Made by a program: the position numbers and the translations under genes. From assembly GCF_020035535.1 (NCBI RefSeq), contig NZ_CP083350.1, positions 1,994,501 through 2,058,500 on the forward strand: a DNA stretch of 64,000 nt, written 5' to 3'. Source of the DNA: Ensifer adhaerens. GTDB taxonomy: Bacteria; Pseudomonadota; Alphaproteobacteria; Rhizobiales; Rhizobiaceae. A model generated the notes under the pieces. It did not search any database. It was not told the DNA's origin and saw nothing but the letters and a program-made list of their open reading frames with translations. This document shows positions 57,607-64,000 of the stretch, piece by piece (position 1 is the first letter of the stretch; the number at the start of each line of letters is the position of its first letter).

Positions 57607-60006
57607 ATGACCGGATCGGCTTTGACGCCCCAGCAACTGGCAAGCTTGAGGGATCTGGAGCGACAGGTACTGTGGCATGCATGCTGGATGGTCCACAATG
57701 CCAACCACCTGCGCGAAAAGGGCGAGGTGAAGGTTGGCGGACATCAAGCGTCGTCGGCGTCAATCGCCTCAATTATGACGGCACTCTACTTTCACATATT
57801 GCGGCCTGAAGACCGTGTAGCCGTTAAGCCCCACGCCTCGCCTGTCTATCATGCGGTTCAATACCTCATGGGCAACCAAACGCGGGATAAGCTTGAAAAC
57901 TTCCGTGGTTTCGGTGGTGCGCAATCATACCCGAGTCGGACCAAGGACATCGACGACGTTGATTTTTCAACCGGGTCGGTTGGACTAGGCGTGGCGATTA
58001 CGGCGTTCGCTTCGCTGGTGCAGGATTATATCGGCTCCAAGCGCTGGGGAAGCCGACCGGCGGGCAGGATGATTGCGTTGGTGGGGGATGCTGAGCTCGA
58101 CGAAGGCAACATCTACGAATGCCTCCAGGAGGGCTGGAAACATGACCTTCGGAATACCTGGTGGGTGATCGACTACAATCGCCAGAGCCTCGACGGGGTG
58201 GTGCGCGAAGGTCTGTGGCAGCGCATCGAGGGCATTTTCAGTGCCTTTGGTTGGGACGTGAAAGTGCTGAAACACGGAGTGTTGCAGGAGGCAGCCTTCT
58301 GCGAGCCCGGCGGCGAAACGTTGCGGAACTGGATTGAACGGTGCCCGAACCAGCTCTATTCGGCCCTGACCTTCCAAGGAGGCGCGGCTTGGCGCAAGCG
58401 CCTAAGCGACGAAATTGGGAGTGAAGCCGGTGTTACAGAGCTGCTATCAGGTAGGACCGACGACCAGCTTTCCGATCTTATGTGCAATCTCGGCGGCCAC
58501 TGCCTGGAAACCTTGGTCAGGACCTTCGGCGACATAGATCACGACCGTCCAACCGTCTTCCTCGCCTATACCATTAAAGGCTGGGGGACGCCCCTAGCGG
58601 GTCACAAGGACAATCACGCTGGCTTGATGACCAAAGCCCAGATGGCGGCCTTTCAGGAACGAATTGGTGTTAAGCCGGGGGCGGAATGGGAACCATTCGG
58701 TGCCGTCACGTCGCCCGGTCCATTGCGTGGTTTTCTCAAGGCGGTACCCTTCTTCGCCAAAGGCACGCGGCGCTTCACAGCGCCAGCTGTGCTAACCTCT
58801 GGACCTGCCTTCCTTGACGACCGAGAACTGTCAACTCAGGCTGGTTTCGGGAAGATCCTCGATGCTCTCGCTCAACGCGGAGACGCGCTGGCGGAGCGGA
58901 TCGTTACCATGGCGCCGGATGTAACTGTGTCGACCAACCTCGGCCCTTGGGTCAACCGGCGGGGGCTCTTCGCGCGGGAGAGGGTGGCCGACACGTTCCG
59001 TGACGAGCGCGTGCCTTCGGCGCAGAAATGGGAGTTTGGACCATCCGGCCAACATATCGAACTCGGCATTGCTGAGATGAACCTGTTCCTCCTGCTAGGC
59101 GCTGCTGGCTTATCGCACTCCCTTTTCGGCGAGCGCCTCTTACCGATCGGCACGGTATACGATCCCTTCGTCGCACGGGGGCTCGATGCGCTAAACTACG
59201 CTTGCTACCAGGATGCACGCTTCATGGTTGTCGGAACGCCTTCCGGCATCACATTGGCACCGGAGGGCGGAGCCCACCAGTCAATCGGCTCACAGCTCAT
59301 TGGCATGAGCCAGGACGGTTTAGCTAGCTTCGAACCGGCTTACCTTGACGAACTCTCGATCATCATGGATTGGGCCTTTGACTATATGCAGCTTAGTGGC
59401 GAAGCCAAACACGATCCACGGACCTGGCTGCGGGACGAGACCGGTGGTTCGGTTTACCTGCGGCTCACAACGCGGCCACTCGAGCAAATTGCTACGAGGC
59501 GTGGGGACGCGAGTTTCAGACAGGGGGTCATAGACGGCGCATACTGGTTGCGACCGCCATCCGTCAGGACCCGTATTGTGCTCGCCTACCAAGGCTGCAT
59601 CGCGCCCGAAGTCTTGCTGGCAGCAGGACGACTTGCCGAAACACATGGGGACGTCGCCGTCATGGCTGTCACCAGTGCGGATCGGCTGAATGCGGGCTGG
59701 ACAGCCGCGCAACGAGCACGACGCCACGGTGCTATTCACGCGCGGAGTCACATCGAGACGCTACTTTCGGCCGCCTCACGAACTGCAAGTCTGATTACCG
59801 TCACTGATGGCCATCCGGCAACGCTCGGATGGCTCGGATCTGTGGAGGGCCATCGGACAATATCGCTCGGCGTCGAGCACTTCGGACAGACTGGCACGGT
59901 CGCGGATCTCTACGCCCATTACGGAATTGACACCGAGTCCATCATCGAAGCTGCTGAATCGGTTGTGCGGACAGACGCAATGCCGGCTGCGGTGCGTGTT
60001 GCCTGA
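57607..60006 (+). CDS. Single-chain E1-type ThDP enzyme (pyruvate dehydrogenase E1/transketolase-like)
   Basis: A 799-residue protein starting MTGSALTPQQLASLRDLERQ behind GGAGAGGG. The ThDP motif GDAELDEGN begins at 160 with the distal Asn191 (WWVIDYNRQS); KPHASPVYHAVQYLMGNQTR and FSTGSVGLGVAITAFASLVQ resemble homodimeric AceE, and the second half is transketolase-like (IELGIAEMNLFLLLGAAGLS, GLDALNYACYQDARFMVVGT). It is shorter than AceE (about 890) and no E2 or E3 gene is near, so it may act as a free-standing keto-acid decarboxylase/dehydrogenase. It is followed 35 bp later by a PLP enzyme gene. Confidence 0.85.
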   Translation: MTGSALTPQQLASLRDLERQVLWHACWMVHNANHLREKGEVKVGGHQASSASIASIMTALYFHILRPEDRVAVKPHASPVYHAVQYLMGNQTRDKLENFRGFGGAQSYPSRTKDIDDVDFSTGSVGLGVAITAFASLVQDYIGSKRWGSRPAGRMIALVGDAELDEGNIYECLQEGWKHDLRNTWWVIDYNRQSLDGVVREGLWQRIEGIFSAFGWDVKVLKHGVLQEAAFCEPGGETLRNWIERCPNQLYSALTFQGGAAWRKRLSDEIGSEAGVTELLSGRTDDQLSDLMCNLGGHCLETLVRTFGDIDHDRPTVFLAYTIKGWGTPLAGHKDNHAGLMTKAQMAAFQERIGVKPGAEWEPFGAVTSPGPLRGFLKAVPFFAKGTRRFTAPAVLTSGPAFLDDRELSTQAGFGKILDALAQRGDALAERIVTMAPDVTVSTNLGPWVNRRGLFARERVADTFRDERVPSAQKWEFGPSGQHIELGIAEMNLFLLLGAAGLSHSLFGERLLPIGTVYDPFVARGLDALNYACYQDARFMVVGTPSGITLAPEGGAHQSIGSQLIGMSQDGLASFEPAYLDELSIIMDWAFDYMQLSGEAKHDPRTWLRDETGGSVYLRLTTRPLEQIATRRGDASFRQGVIDGAYWLRPPSVRTRIVLAYQGCIAPEVLLAAGRLAETHGDVAVMAVTSADRLNAGWTAAQRARRHGAIHARSHIETLLSAASRTASLITVTDGHPATLGWLGSVEGHRTISLGVEHFGQTGTVADLYAHYGIDTESIIEAAESVVRTDAMPAAVRVA

Positions 60007-60041
60007 GTTCTAATGAAAGAGACGTACTGAGGATCGATTAC

Positions 60042-60998
60042 ATGGATAGACCTGAGAAAATCCACCTGGCCACCTGGCCCTCGCCATTAGAGGCATCACC
60101 CAGGTTGGCAATCGCCCTTGGACTGCGCGCAGGTGATCTGTGGTTCAAACGGGACGACCTGACGGGTCTTGCCGGCGGTGGAAACAAGCTTCGCAAACTT
60201 GAGTATACGTGTGCCAAGGCGCTCGCAGAAGGCGCGAAGACCTTGGTGACGGTCGGTGCTGCCCAGAGCAACCACGCGCGTTTAACCGCCGCGGCGGGAG
60301 CGAAACTTGGCTTGCATGTAGTCCTCGTCCTGGCCGGCAACCGCCCAACGGATTTCACAGGGAATCTCGCTCTCAATGGGCTGCTAGGCGCCGAAATGCT
60401 CTGGGCAGGAGATGTTGATGACCTGGCTTTGGAGGAGCGTGCAAGGCAGGAAGTCCGGCGCCTCGAAGAGGAGGGGACGCCAGTTGCGTTTATTCCGTTT
60501 GGTGGGTCGAGCAGCATTGCCGCGCACGGTTATGCCGACTGTGGTGATGAGTTGAAGGTGCAAGCCCCCAACTTGGCGCATGTGTTTACTGCGGTTGGGT
60601 CTGGTGGAACAATGGCTGGCCTTGTCCACTCCCTCGGCGGAACGCGTGTTCACGGCGTCGATGCTGGCGCAGTGAGCGATCCCGAGCAGCGGGTAAGAGC
60701 GTTGATTTCGGCGATGGCGAAAGAGGACTACTCCGAGCCGCTCAGCATCCGAGGAGACCAGGTGGGGCTCGGATACGCGTACCTGACCGAACCAGTGGAA
60801 GAGGCACTCCAATTGGTGGCTCGGTATGGGGGGATCATTTTGGATCCCATCTATACCGGTCGCGCATTCGCGGGCCTTATCGCAGCCGTTCGAGAGGGAC
60901 TTGTGAGACCAGGCGAACAGACGATCTTCCTCCATTCTGGCGGGTTGCCTGGCTTCTTTGGGAACCCCGAAATATTGCATCTCACGGGGCAGCGCTAA
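60042..60998 (+). CDS. D-cysteine desulfhydrase/ACC deaminase family PLP enzyme
   Basis: A 318-residue fold-type II PLP enzyme: WFKRDDLTGLAGGGNKLRKL with Lys49 as the Schiff-base residue, VGAAQSNHARLTAAAGAKLG with the Ser that contacts the substrate carboxylate, and VFTAVGSGGTMAGL for phosphate binding. The family degrades D-cysteine to pyruvate, H2S and ammonia, or deaminates ACC or other small D-amino acids. Co-location with the keto-acid E1-like gene and a DAO-family oxidase supports D-amino acid or sulfur amino acid breakdown. The exact substrate is open. Confidence 0.9.
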   Translation: MDRPEKIHLATWPSPLEASPRLAIALGLRAGDLWFKRDDLTGLAGGGNKLRKLEYTCAKALAEGAKTLVTVGAAQSNHARLTAAAGAKLGLHVVLVLAGNRPTDFTGNLALNGLLGAEMLWAGDVDDLALEERARQEVRRLEEEGTPVAFIPFGGSSSIAAHGYADCGDELKVQAPNLAHVFTAVGSGGTMAGLVHSLGGTRVHGVDAGAVSDPEQRVRALISAMAKEDYSEPLSIRGDQVGLGYAYLTEPVEEALQLVARYGGIILDPIYTGRAFAGLIAAVREGLVRPGEQTIFLHSGGLPGFFGNPEILHLTGQR

Positions 60999-61643
60999 CG
61001 AAACATACATTCCAAATGCTGGAAAGAACCGCTGCACAGTCGCTGGAGCTTCAGCTGTGAGTTCATGCCGAACTGCGACGTTAAAGTGCAGCGCTACGCT
61101 ACCTGCGCGCCGCAATTGCGCGAGTCAAACGCCGGCGGAAATCGGACTACAACCCTGAGCTCCGAACATCGTCATTAGTAACGGTCAGAGGATTCGCGAT
61201 TCTACACGAAAATCCGAATAGCCGACTTTTCAGACCAGCCCGATACCTGGACACTATCGTCTACGATTTGGCTCCTTGCGCAGAATACTGAGGGACAAGA
61301 GCCAGAACATGCGTCGGGAATTCTAACTGGCAAAAAAGACCGTGGGTGATCCCGAAGACTATGCGACAATCCGGCCTGACGCGACGCAGGAATCTTCATT
61401 CGTAAAGGGTCCTGAGAGGAGGGGCAGACCAGCGGCGCCATTCTTCGCGTCACCAAGTGTCCATAAGTGGCAGACGTCCCACACGAGCAGGGTAGAAAGA
61501 AAAAGGCCCCGCCGTAAGGCGGGGCAAAGCCGCATCCAGGTGGCTCGCTGAACGCGGGGAAAAGCTATACTTCTATGCTAGATTCAACCGGTGAAGGGTG
61601 AGCGTCCGGCGAATGCATTTTTTGCCGTGCTCGAGGCGCAGAG
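60999..61643. other. Stretch without a recognised gene
   Basis: Short frames occur on both strands, but none has a ribosome site or a family motif. The stretch joins the catabolic locus to the IS66 element at the right edge. Apart from the terminator at 61496-61525 I see nothing in it; the left end of that IS66 element should lie here but I could not fix it. Confidence 0.5.
61496..61525 (-). terminator. Rho-independent terminator of the right-hand IS66 transcript
   Basis: On the minus strand GCCCCGCC, loop TTAC, GGCGGGGC is followed by CTTTTTCTTTC. It is a strong intrinsic terminator about 120 bp past the last ORF of the element. Confidence 0.8.
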
Positions 61644-61947
61644 TTAGGGCGCGCGCTTTAGCTCGTCGGTCATTATGCGCTCGATCGTTTCAGGGTCGCA
61701 TTGTTCATCGACCAAAAACTGGCGAACTCCTCCGTGCCATGTCCGGATATCCGCTAGGAACTCCTCGATGCATTCGACGCCTCGGTCCGTGAAGCCGGTT
61801 GTGCCCTCTTCGGTCGTGGACGTGCACCATTTCGCCGTAGTCGATATTGTCCGAGTTGGCGGAGATTTCTCTGAGCAGTTCCAGGTTTTCGCCGATCATG
61901 GCGGCGACGTTTTCGATCGTATAAATGTGCATCGAACGAGCCATCAT
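61644..61947 (-). pseudogene. Frameshifted fourth ORF of the IS66 element
   Basis: The start ATG overlaps the tnpC stop (ATGATGG), reading MMARSMHIYTIENVAAMIGE, NLELLREISANSDNIDYGEM, VHVHD. The frame then breaks near 61820; another frame continues with TEEGTTGFTDRGVECIEEFL, ADIRTWHGGVRQFLVDEQ, CDPETIERIMTDELKRAP and a stop at 61644. The two halves together make a sensible protein of about 100 residues, so a small deletion has broken the gene. Function unknown; translational coupling to tnpC implies an accessory role. Confidence 0.7.
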
Positions 61948-63512
61948 ACAGCCTTCTGCAGTGCGGAACCTGCTGGGAGCATATTCCATGGCAACAGATC
62001 TTCCAGCCTGTCTATTGGGTAATCCTTGATCCGGGTTAGGACGTCCGTGAGGTAGATTTCGGGATTGTGGCCATGCAGTTTGGCCGTTTCGATGATGGTC
62101 AGGATATTGGCGATGCGCTCTCCGCCCTTGTCCGAGCCGGCGAAGAGCCAGTTCTTACGGCCAATCCCGAGGGGGCGCATCGCACGTTCGGCTATATTGT
62201 TGTCGATTTCGACACGGCCGTCGTCGATGTAAACGCTCAATGCGTCCCATCGCGAGAGTGCGTATCGCATCGCTTCCGCCAGCTTCTGTTTCTGCGGCAA
62301 CGTCGGAAGCGTATCCTCGATCCACACCTTCAAGTCCCTCAGGATGGGCCTGGCATGTTCCTGGCGCAGTGCGCGTCGCTCATCAGCCGGAATGCCGTGG
62401 ATACGATCCTCGATATCGTAGAGCGCGCCGATGTGCGTCAGCGCCTCCCCGGCGATCGGTGATGGCTTGAGTTTGATCACGTCATGGAACTTGCGGCGCA
62501 CATGCGCCATGCACGCGGCCTCGATGATCTGATTGCCGTAAAGCTTCTTATAGCCACCATAGCCATCCGCATGCATCACGCCGCTGAAGTCAGCGAGGTG
62601 GTCTGCGGGATGTGCGCCCTTGCGGTCGGGGCTATAATAATAAGCAGTGGCTCTGGGAGTTGGATCTTGATAGCCACTGCCATCGAAGACATAGACCCAG
62701 ACCCTACCGGTTTTTGTCTTTCCTCGCCCAGGATCGAGAACATCAACCGGGGTATCGTCCGTATGTATTCGATCGACCGCGGCGATATGGGCTCTGATCA
62801 GCAAAATGAGGGGCGAAAGCAGAACGGACACACGGCCCATCCAGTCCGCCATCACGGACCGGGAGATGTCTATCCCCAGCCGGTCGTACATCTCGGATAG
62901 ACGATAGAGCGGAATGTGGTCGTCGAATTTGGCGACCATGATATGGGCGAGCAAGCCCGGTCCGGGTTTGCCTCGCTCGATCGGCAAGGTCGGCATTTCG
63001 CCGGATACCGTCGTATCGCAGTCCTTGCAGATCATGCGCTTTTCGACGTGGCGGACAATCTTCACTGACGCCGGTACGTGCTCCATCACCTGGACCACCT
63101 TGTCCGCCGCCTTCAGGAAAGACCTGCCACCACAGGTCGGGCAACGGCAGGGGGCCGCATAGACCAGCTCTTCGGTTGCCAGGCCATCCGGCAGAGGTCT
63201 GCGCTTCGGCTTACCAGGTGCGTCATCCAACTCCGGCAAGGGGGCTTTCCCGGAGCGCATCTCGGCCTCCGCGCGAGAGGCCTCGATCTCCTCCAACATC
63301 AGCTCAAATTGCTCGATCTTCCGATCGATCTTTTCCGAAGAAGGGCCATGCTGCCGATGGCGGAGCAGTTCCAGTTGCGCGCGCAGAAGGCTGATAATGG
63401 AGTCGCGTTTGCCGACCTCCGCTTCTTGCTCGCTGAGTTTCGCCGCCTGTTCAGCGACGAGCACCCGCAAAGCAGCAAGCTCGTCCTGACTGTCCAGCGG
63501 CGTTGTTTTCAT
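61944..63512 (-). CDS. tnpC: IS66 TnpC transposase, second element
   Basis: A 522-residue TnpC starting MKTTPLDSQDELAALRVLVA. N-terminal coiled coil (LSEQEAEVGKRDSIISLLRA), zinc-binding CRCPTCGG and CKDCD, DDE domain with HTDDTPVDVLDPGRGKTKTG, VMHADGYGGYKKLY and EIDNNIAERAMRPLGIGRKN. Complete and apparently functional. The frame is open 10 codons further upstream but lacks a start with a ribosome site. Confidence 0.93.
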   Translation of the reverse strand: MKTTPLDSQDELAALRVLVAEQAAKLSEQEAEVGKRDSIISLLRAQLELLRHRQHGPSSEKIDRKIEQFELMLEEIEASRAEAEMRSGKAPLPELDDAPGKPKRRPLPDGLATEELVYAAPCRCPTCGGRSFLKAADKVVQVMEHVPASVKIVRHVEKRMICKDCDTTVSGEMPTLPIERGKPGPGLLAHIMVAKFDDHIPLYRLSEMYDRLGIDISRSVMADWMGRVSVLLSPLILLIRAHIAAVDRIHTDDTPVDVLDPGRGKTKTGRVWVYVFDGSGYQDPTPRATAYYYSPDRKGAHPADHLADFSGVMHADGYGGYKKLYGNQIIEAACMAHVRRKFHDVIKLKPSPIAGEALTHIGALYDIEDRIHGIPADERRALRQEHARPILRDLKVWIEDTLPTLPQKQKLAEAMRYALSRWDALSVYIDDGRVEIDNNIAERAMRPLGIGRKNWLFAGSDKGGERIANILTIIETAKLHGHNPEIYLTDVLTRIKDYPIDRLEDLLPWNMLPAGSALQKAV

Positions 63513-63584
63513 GCCCAAAAACGTAGCCGATTTGCGCCTCAAGCGCTAGCATCTTTGCCTGGATTCCCTTGTAAAATAAGGTGT

Positions 63585-63932
63585 TTACCCCGTTCGGCCG
63601 GGAGCGGAAGTCCACGCCGGTCGACGCCAGTCGATCCCCTCGATAAGCATGGAAAGTTGGGCCTGTGTCAGGTGCGCCACGCCATCCTTCGCCGTCGGCC
63701 AAGGAAAATATCCGCGCTCCAGAACCTTGTAGAATAGGCAGAACCCCTGGCCATCCCACCATAAAAGCTTGATCCGATCCGCGCGCTTGCCGCGGAACCC
63801 GAAGATGGCGCCGGACCCTGGCGCTTCCTTTATGACGGTCTCGGCCAGCGCCGAGAGACCATCAATCCCACGACGCATGTCGGTCACCCCACAGGCCAAA
63901 TAGACCCGCACATTCCCCGATGGCCCGATCAT
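63585..63932 (-). CDS. tnpB: IS66 TnpB (Orf2), second element
   Basis: A 115-residue IS66 Orf2 protein: GNVRVYLACGVTDMRRGIDG, SGAIFGFRGKRADRIKLLWW, DGQGFCLFYKVLERGYFPWP, MLIEGIDWRRP. Its ATG overlaps the tnpA stop (ATGA), and tnpC starts 72 bp after it. Confidence 0.95.
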   Translation of the reverse strand: MIGPSGNVRVYLACGVTDMRRGIDGLSALAETVIKEAPGSGAIFGFRGKRADRIKLLWWDGQGFCLFYKVLERGYFPWPTAKDGVAHLTQAQLSMLIEGIDWRRPAWTSAPGRTG

Positions 63933-64000
63933 GCTGCCTCCACACAGGCGATCAACGATGCCAGCGTCTTTCGCTCGATGTCTGCTGGAACTTTCAAACC
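63929..64000 (-). CDS. tnpA: IS66 TnpA (Orf1), C-terminal end, cut by window edge
   Basis: Only the last 23 codons and the stop are in the window, ending VPADIERKTLASLIACVEAA. The stop overlaps the tnpB ATG, the standard tnpA-tnpB junction in IS66 elements. Confidence 0.8.
   Translation of the reverse strand, partial: GLKVPADIERKTLASLIACVEAA

Larger units (their letters stand above)
61644..64000 (-). mobile_element. Second IS66 family element, partial at window edge
   Basis: The end of tnpA, complete tnpB, complete tnpC and a broken fourth ORF lie in order on the minus strand. Protein wording differs clearly from the IS66 element at 43871-46499, so this is another lineage and not a recent copy. 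Its tnpA-side end is outside the window, so terminal repeats and target duplication cannot be checked. Confidence 0.88.

Noticed and set aside
61202..61456. 84-codon minus-strand frame in the last intergenic stretch
   Set aside because: No start signal, motif or neighbour support.
61514..61525. GTAAGGCGGGGC as the left end of the second IS66 element
   Set aside because: It lies inside a terminator hairpin and the opposite end is outside the window, so neither match nor duplication can be checked.
1..64000. CRISPR arrays, tRNA or rRNA genes, replication or transfer origins, nod boxes
   Set aside because: None was recognised on reading; weak signals cannot be excluded without a computed search.

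Overview
The window looks like an accessory replicon (megaplasmid or symbiotic-plasmid type) or genomic island of an alphaproteobacterium of the Rhizobiaceae (Sinorhizobium/Ensifer, Rhizobium, Agrobacterium). Grounds seen in the sequence: several solute-specific ABC importers each packed with catabolic genes, a rhizobial-type flagellin starting MTSILTN, a SyrB-family regulator, and IS66, IS5/IS427 and IS110 elements typical of rhizobial plasmids. No rRNA, tRNA, CRISPR array or replication origin was recognised. The assignment to a family of organisms is inference.

Layout. 1-8 kb: start of a BKACE (DUF849) gene and an SDR dehydrogenase on the minus strand, divergent from a plus-strand operon of a RidA-like protein, a complete CUT2 sugar/polyol ABC importer (ATPase, two permeases, binding protein), a second SDR and a YciI-like protein. 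8-14 kb: CGNR zinc-finger regulator, LysR regulator, and a tightly overlapping ring-cleavage set (two-domain VOC dioxygenase, maleylacetate reductase, amidase). 14.3-15.7 kb: an amidohydrolase behind a strong 13-bp-arm operator-like repeat. 16-27.4 kb: two divergent operons, IclR / Gfo-Idh dehydrogenase / IolD-like ThDP enzyme / aldehyde dehydrogenase / IlvD-Edd dehydratase on minus and a CUT1 sugar ABC importer on plus. 27.4-32.3 kb: LuxR-type regulator, serine recombinase of the invertase type, an isolated flagellin with an unusual hairpin/leader-peptide start, a SyrB-like protein and a related basic coiled-coil protein. 32.3-42.5 kb: two paralogous exported epoxide hydrolases flanking a DipZ-like CcdA/thioredoxin fusion and an exported MsrA, then a VOC protein, a scar joining an IS110 fragment to a chemotaxis-receptor fragment, and a TlpA-like thioredoxin. 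43-48.7 kb: an ArsR-type regulator and an MFS transporter now separated by an IS5/IS427 element that itself carries an IS66 insertion (8-bp duplication GATTATCT). 48.8-61 kb: an amino-compound catabolic locus: polar amino-acid ABC importer, GNAT acetyltransferase, FAD oxidase, aldehyde dehydrogenase, cupin, M20 deacylase, XRE-cupin regulator, a single-chain E1-type ThDP enzyme and a D-cysteine desulfhydrase-family PLP enzyme. 61.6-64 kb: most of a second IS66 element, running off the edge, with a broken fourth ORF.

The best candidates for something undescribed are: a two-domain VOC dioxygenase whose only complete metal triad is assembled from the domains in reverse order to the PcpA/MhqO type; the flagellin start, where a 13-bp hairpin holds both the flagellin start codon and the triple ATG of an overlapping 16-residue His-rich leader; an ArsR/MFS pair that still shares a 17-bp operator-like motif across a nested IS; and a Puu-like amine (or D-amino-acid) pathway in which an acetyltransferase and an M20 deacylase could replace gamma-glutamylation. 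No homology search or computation could be run; family names rest on reading motifs and remembered family features.
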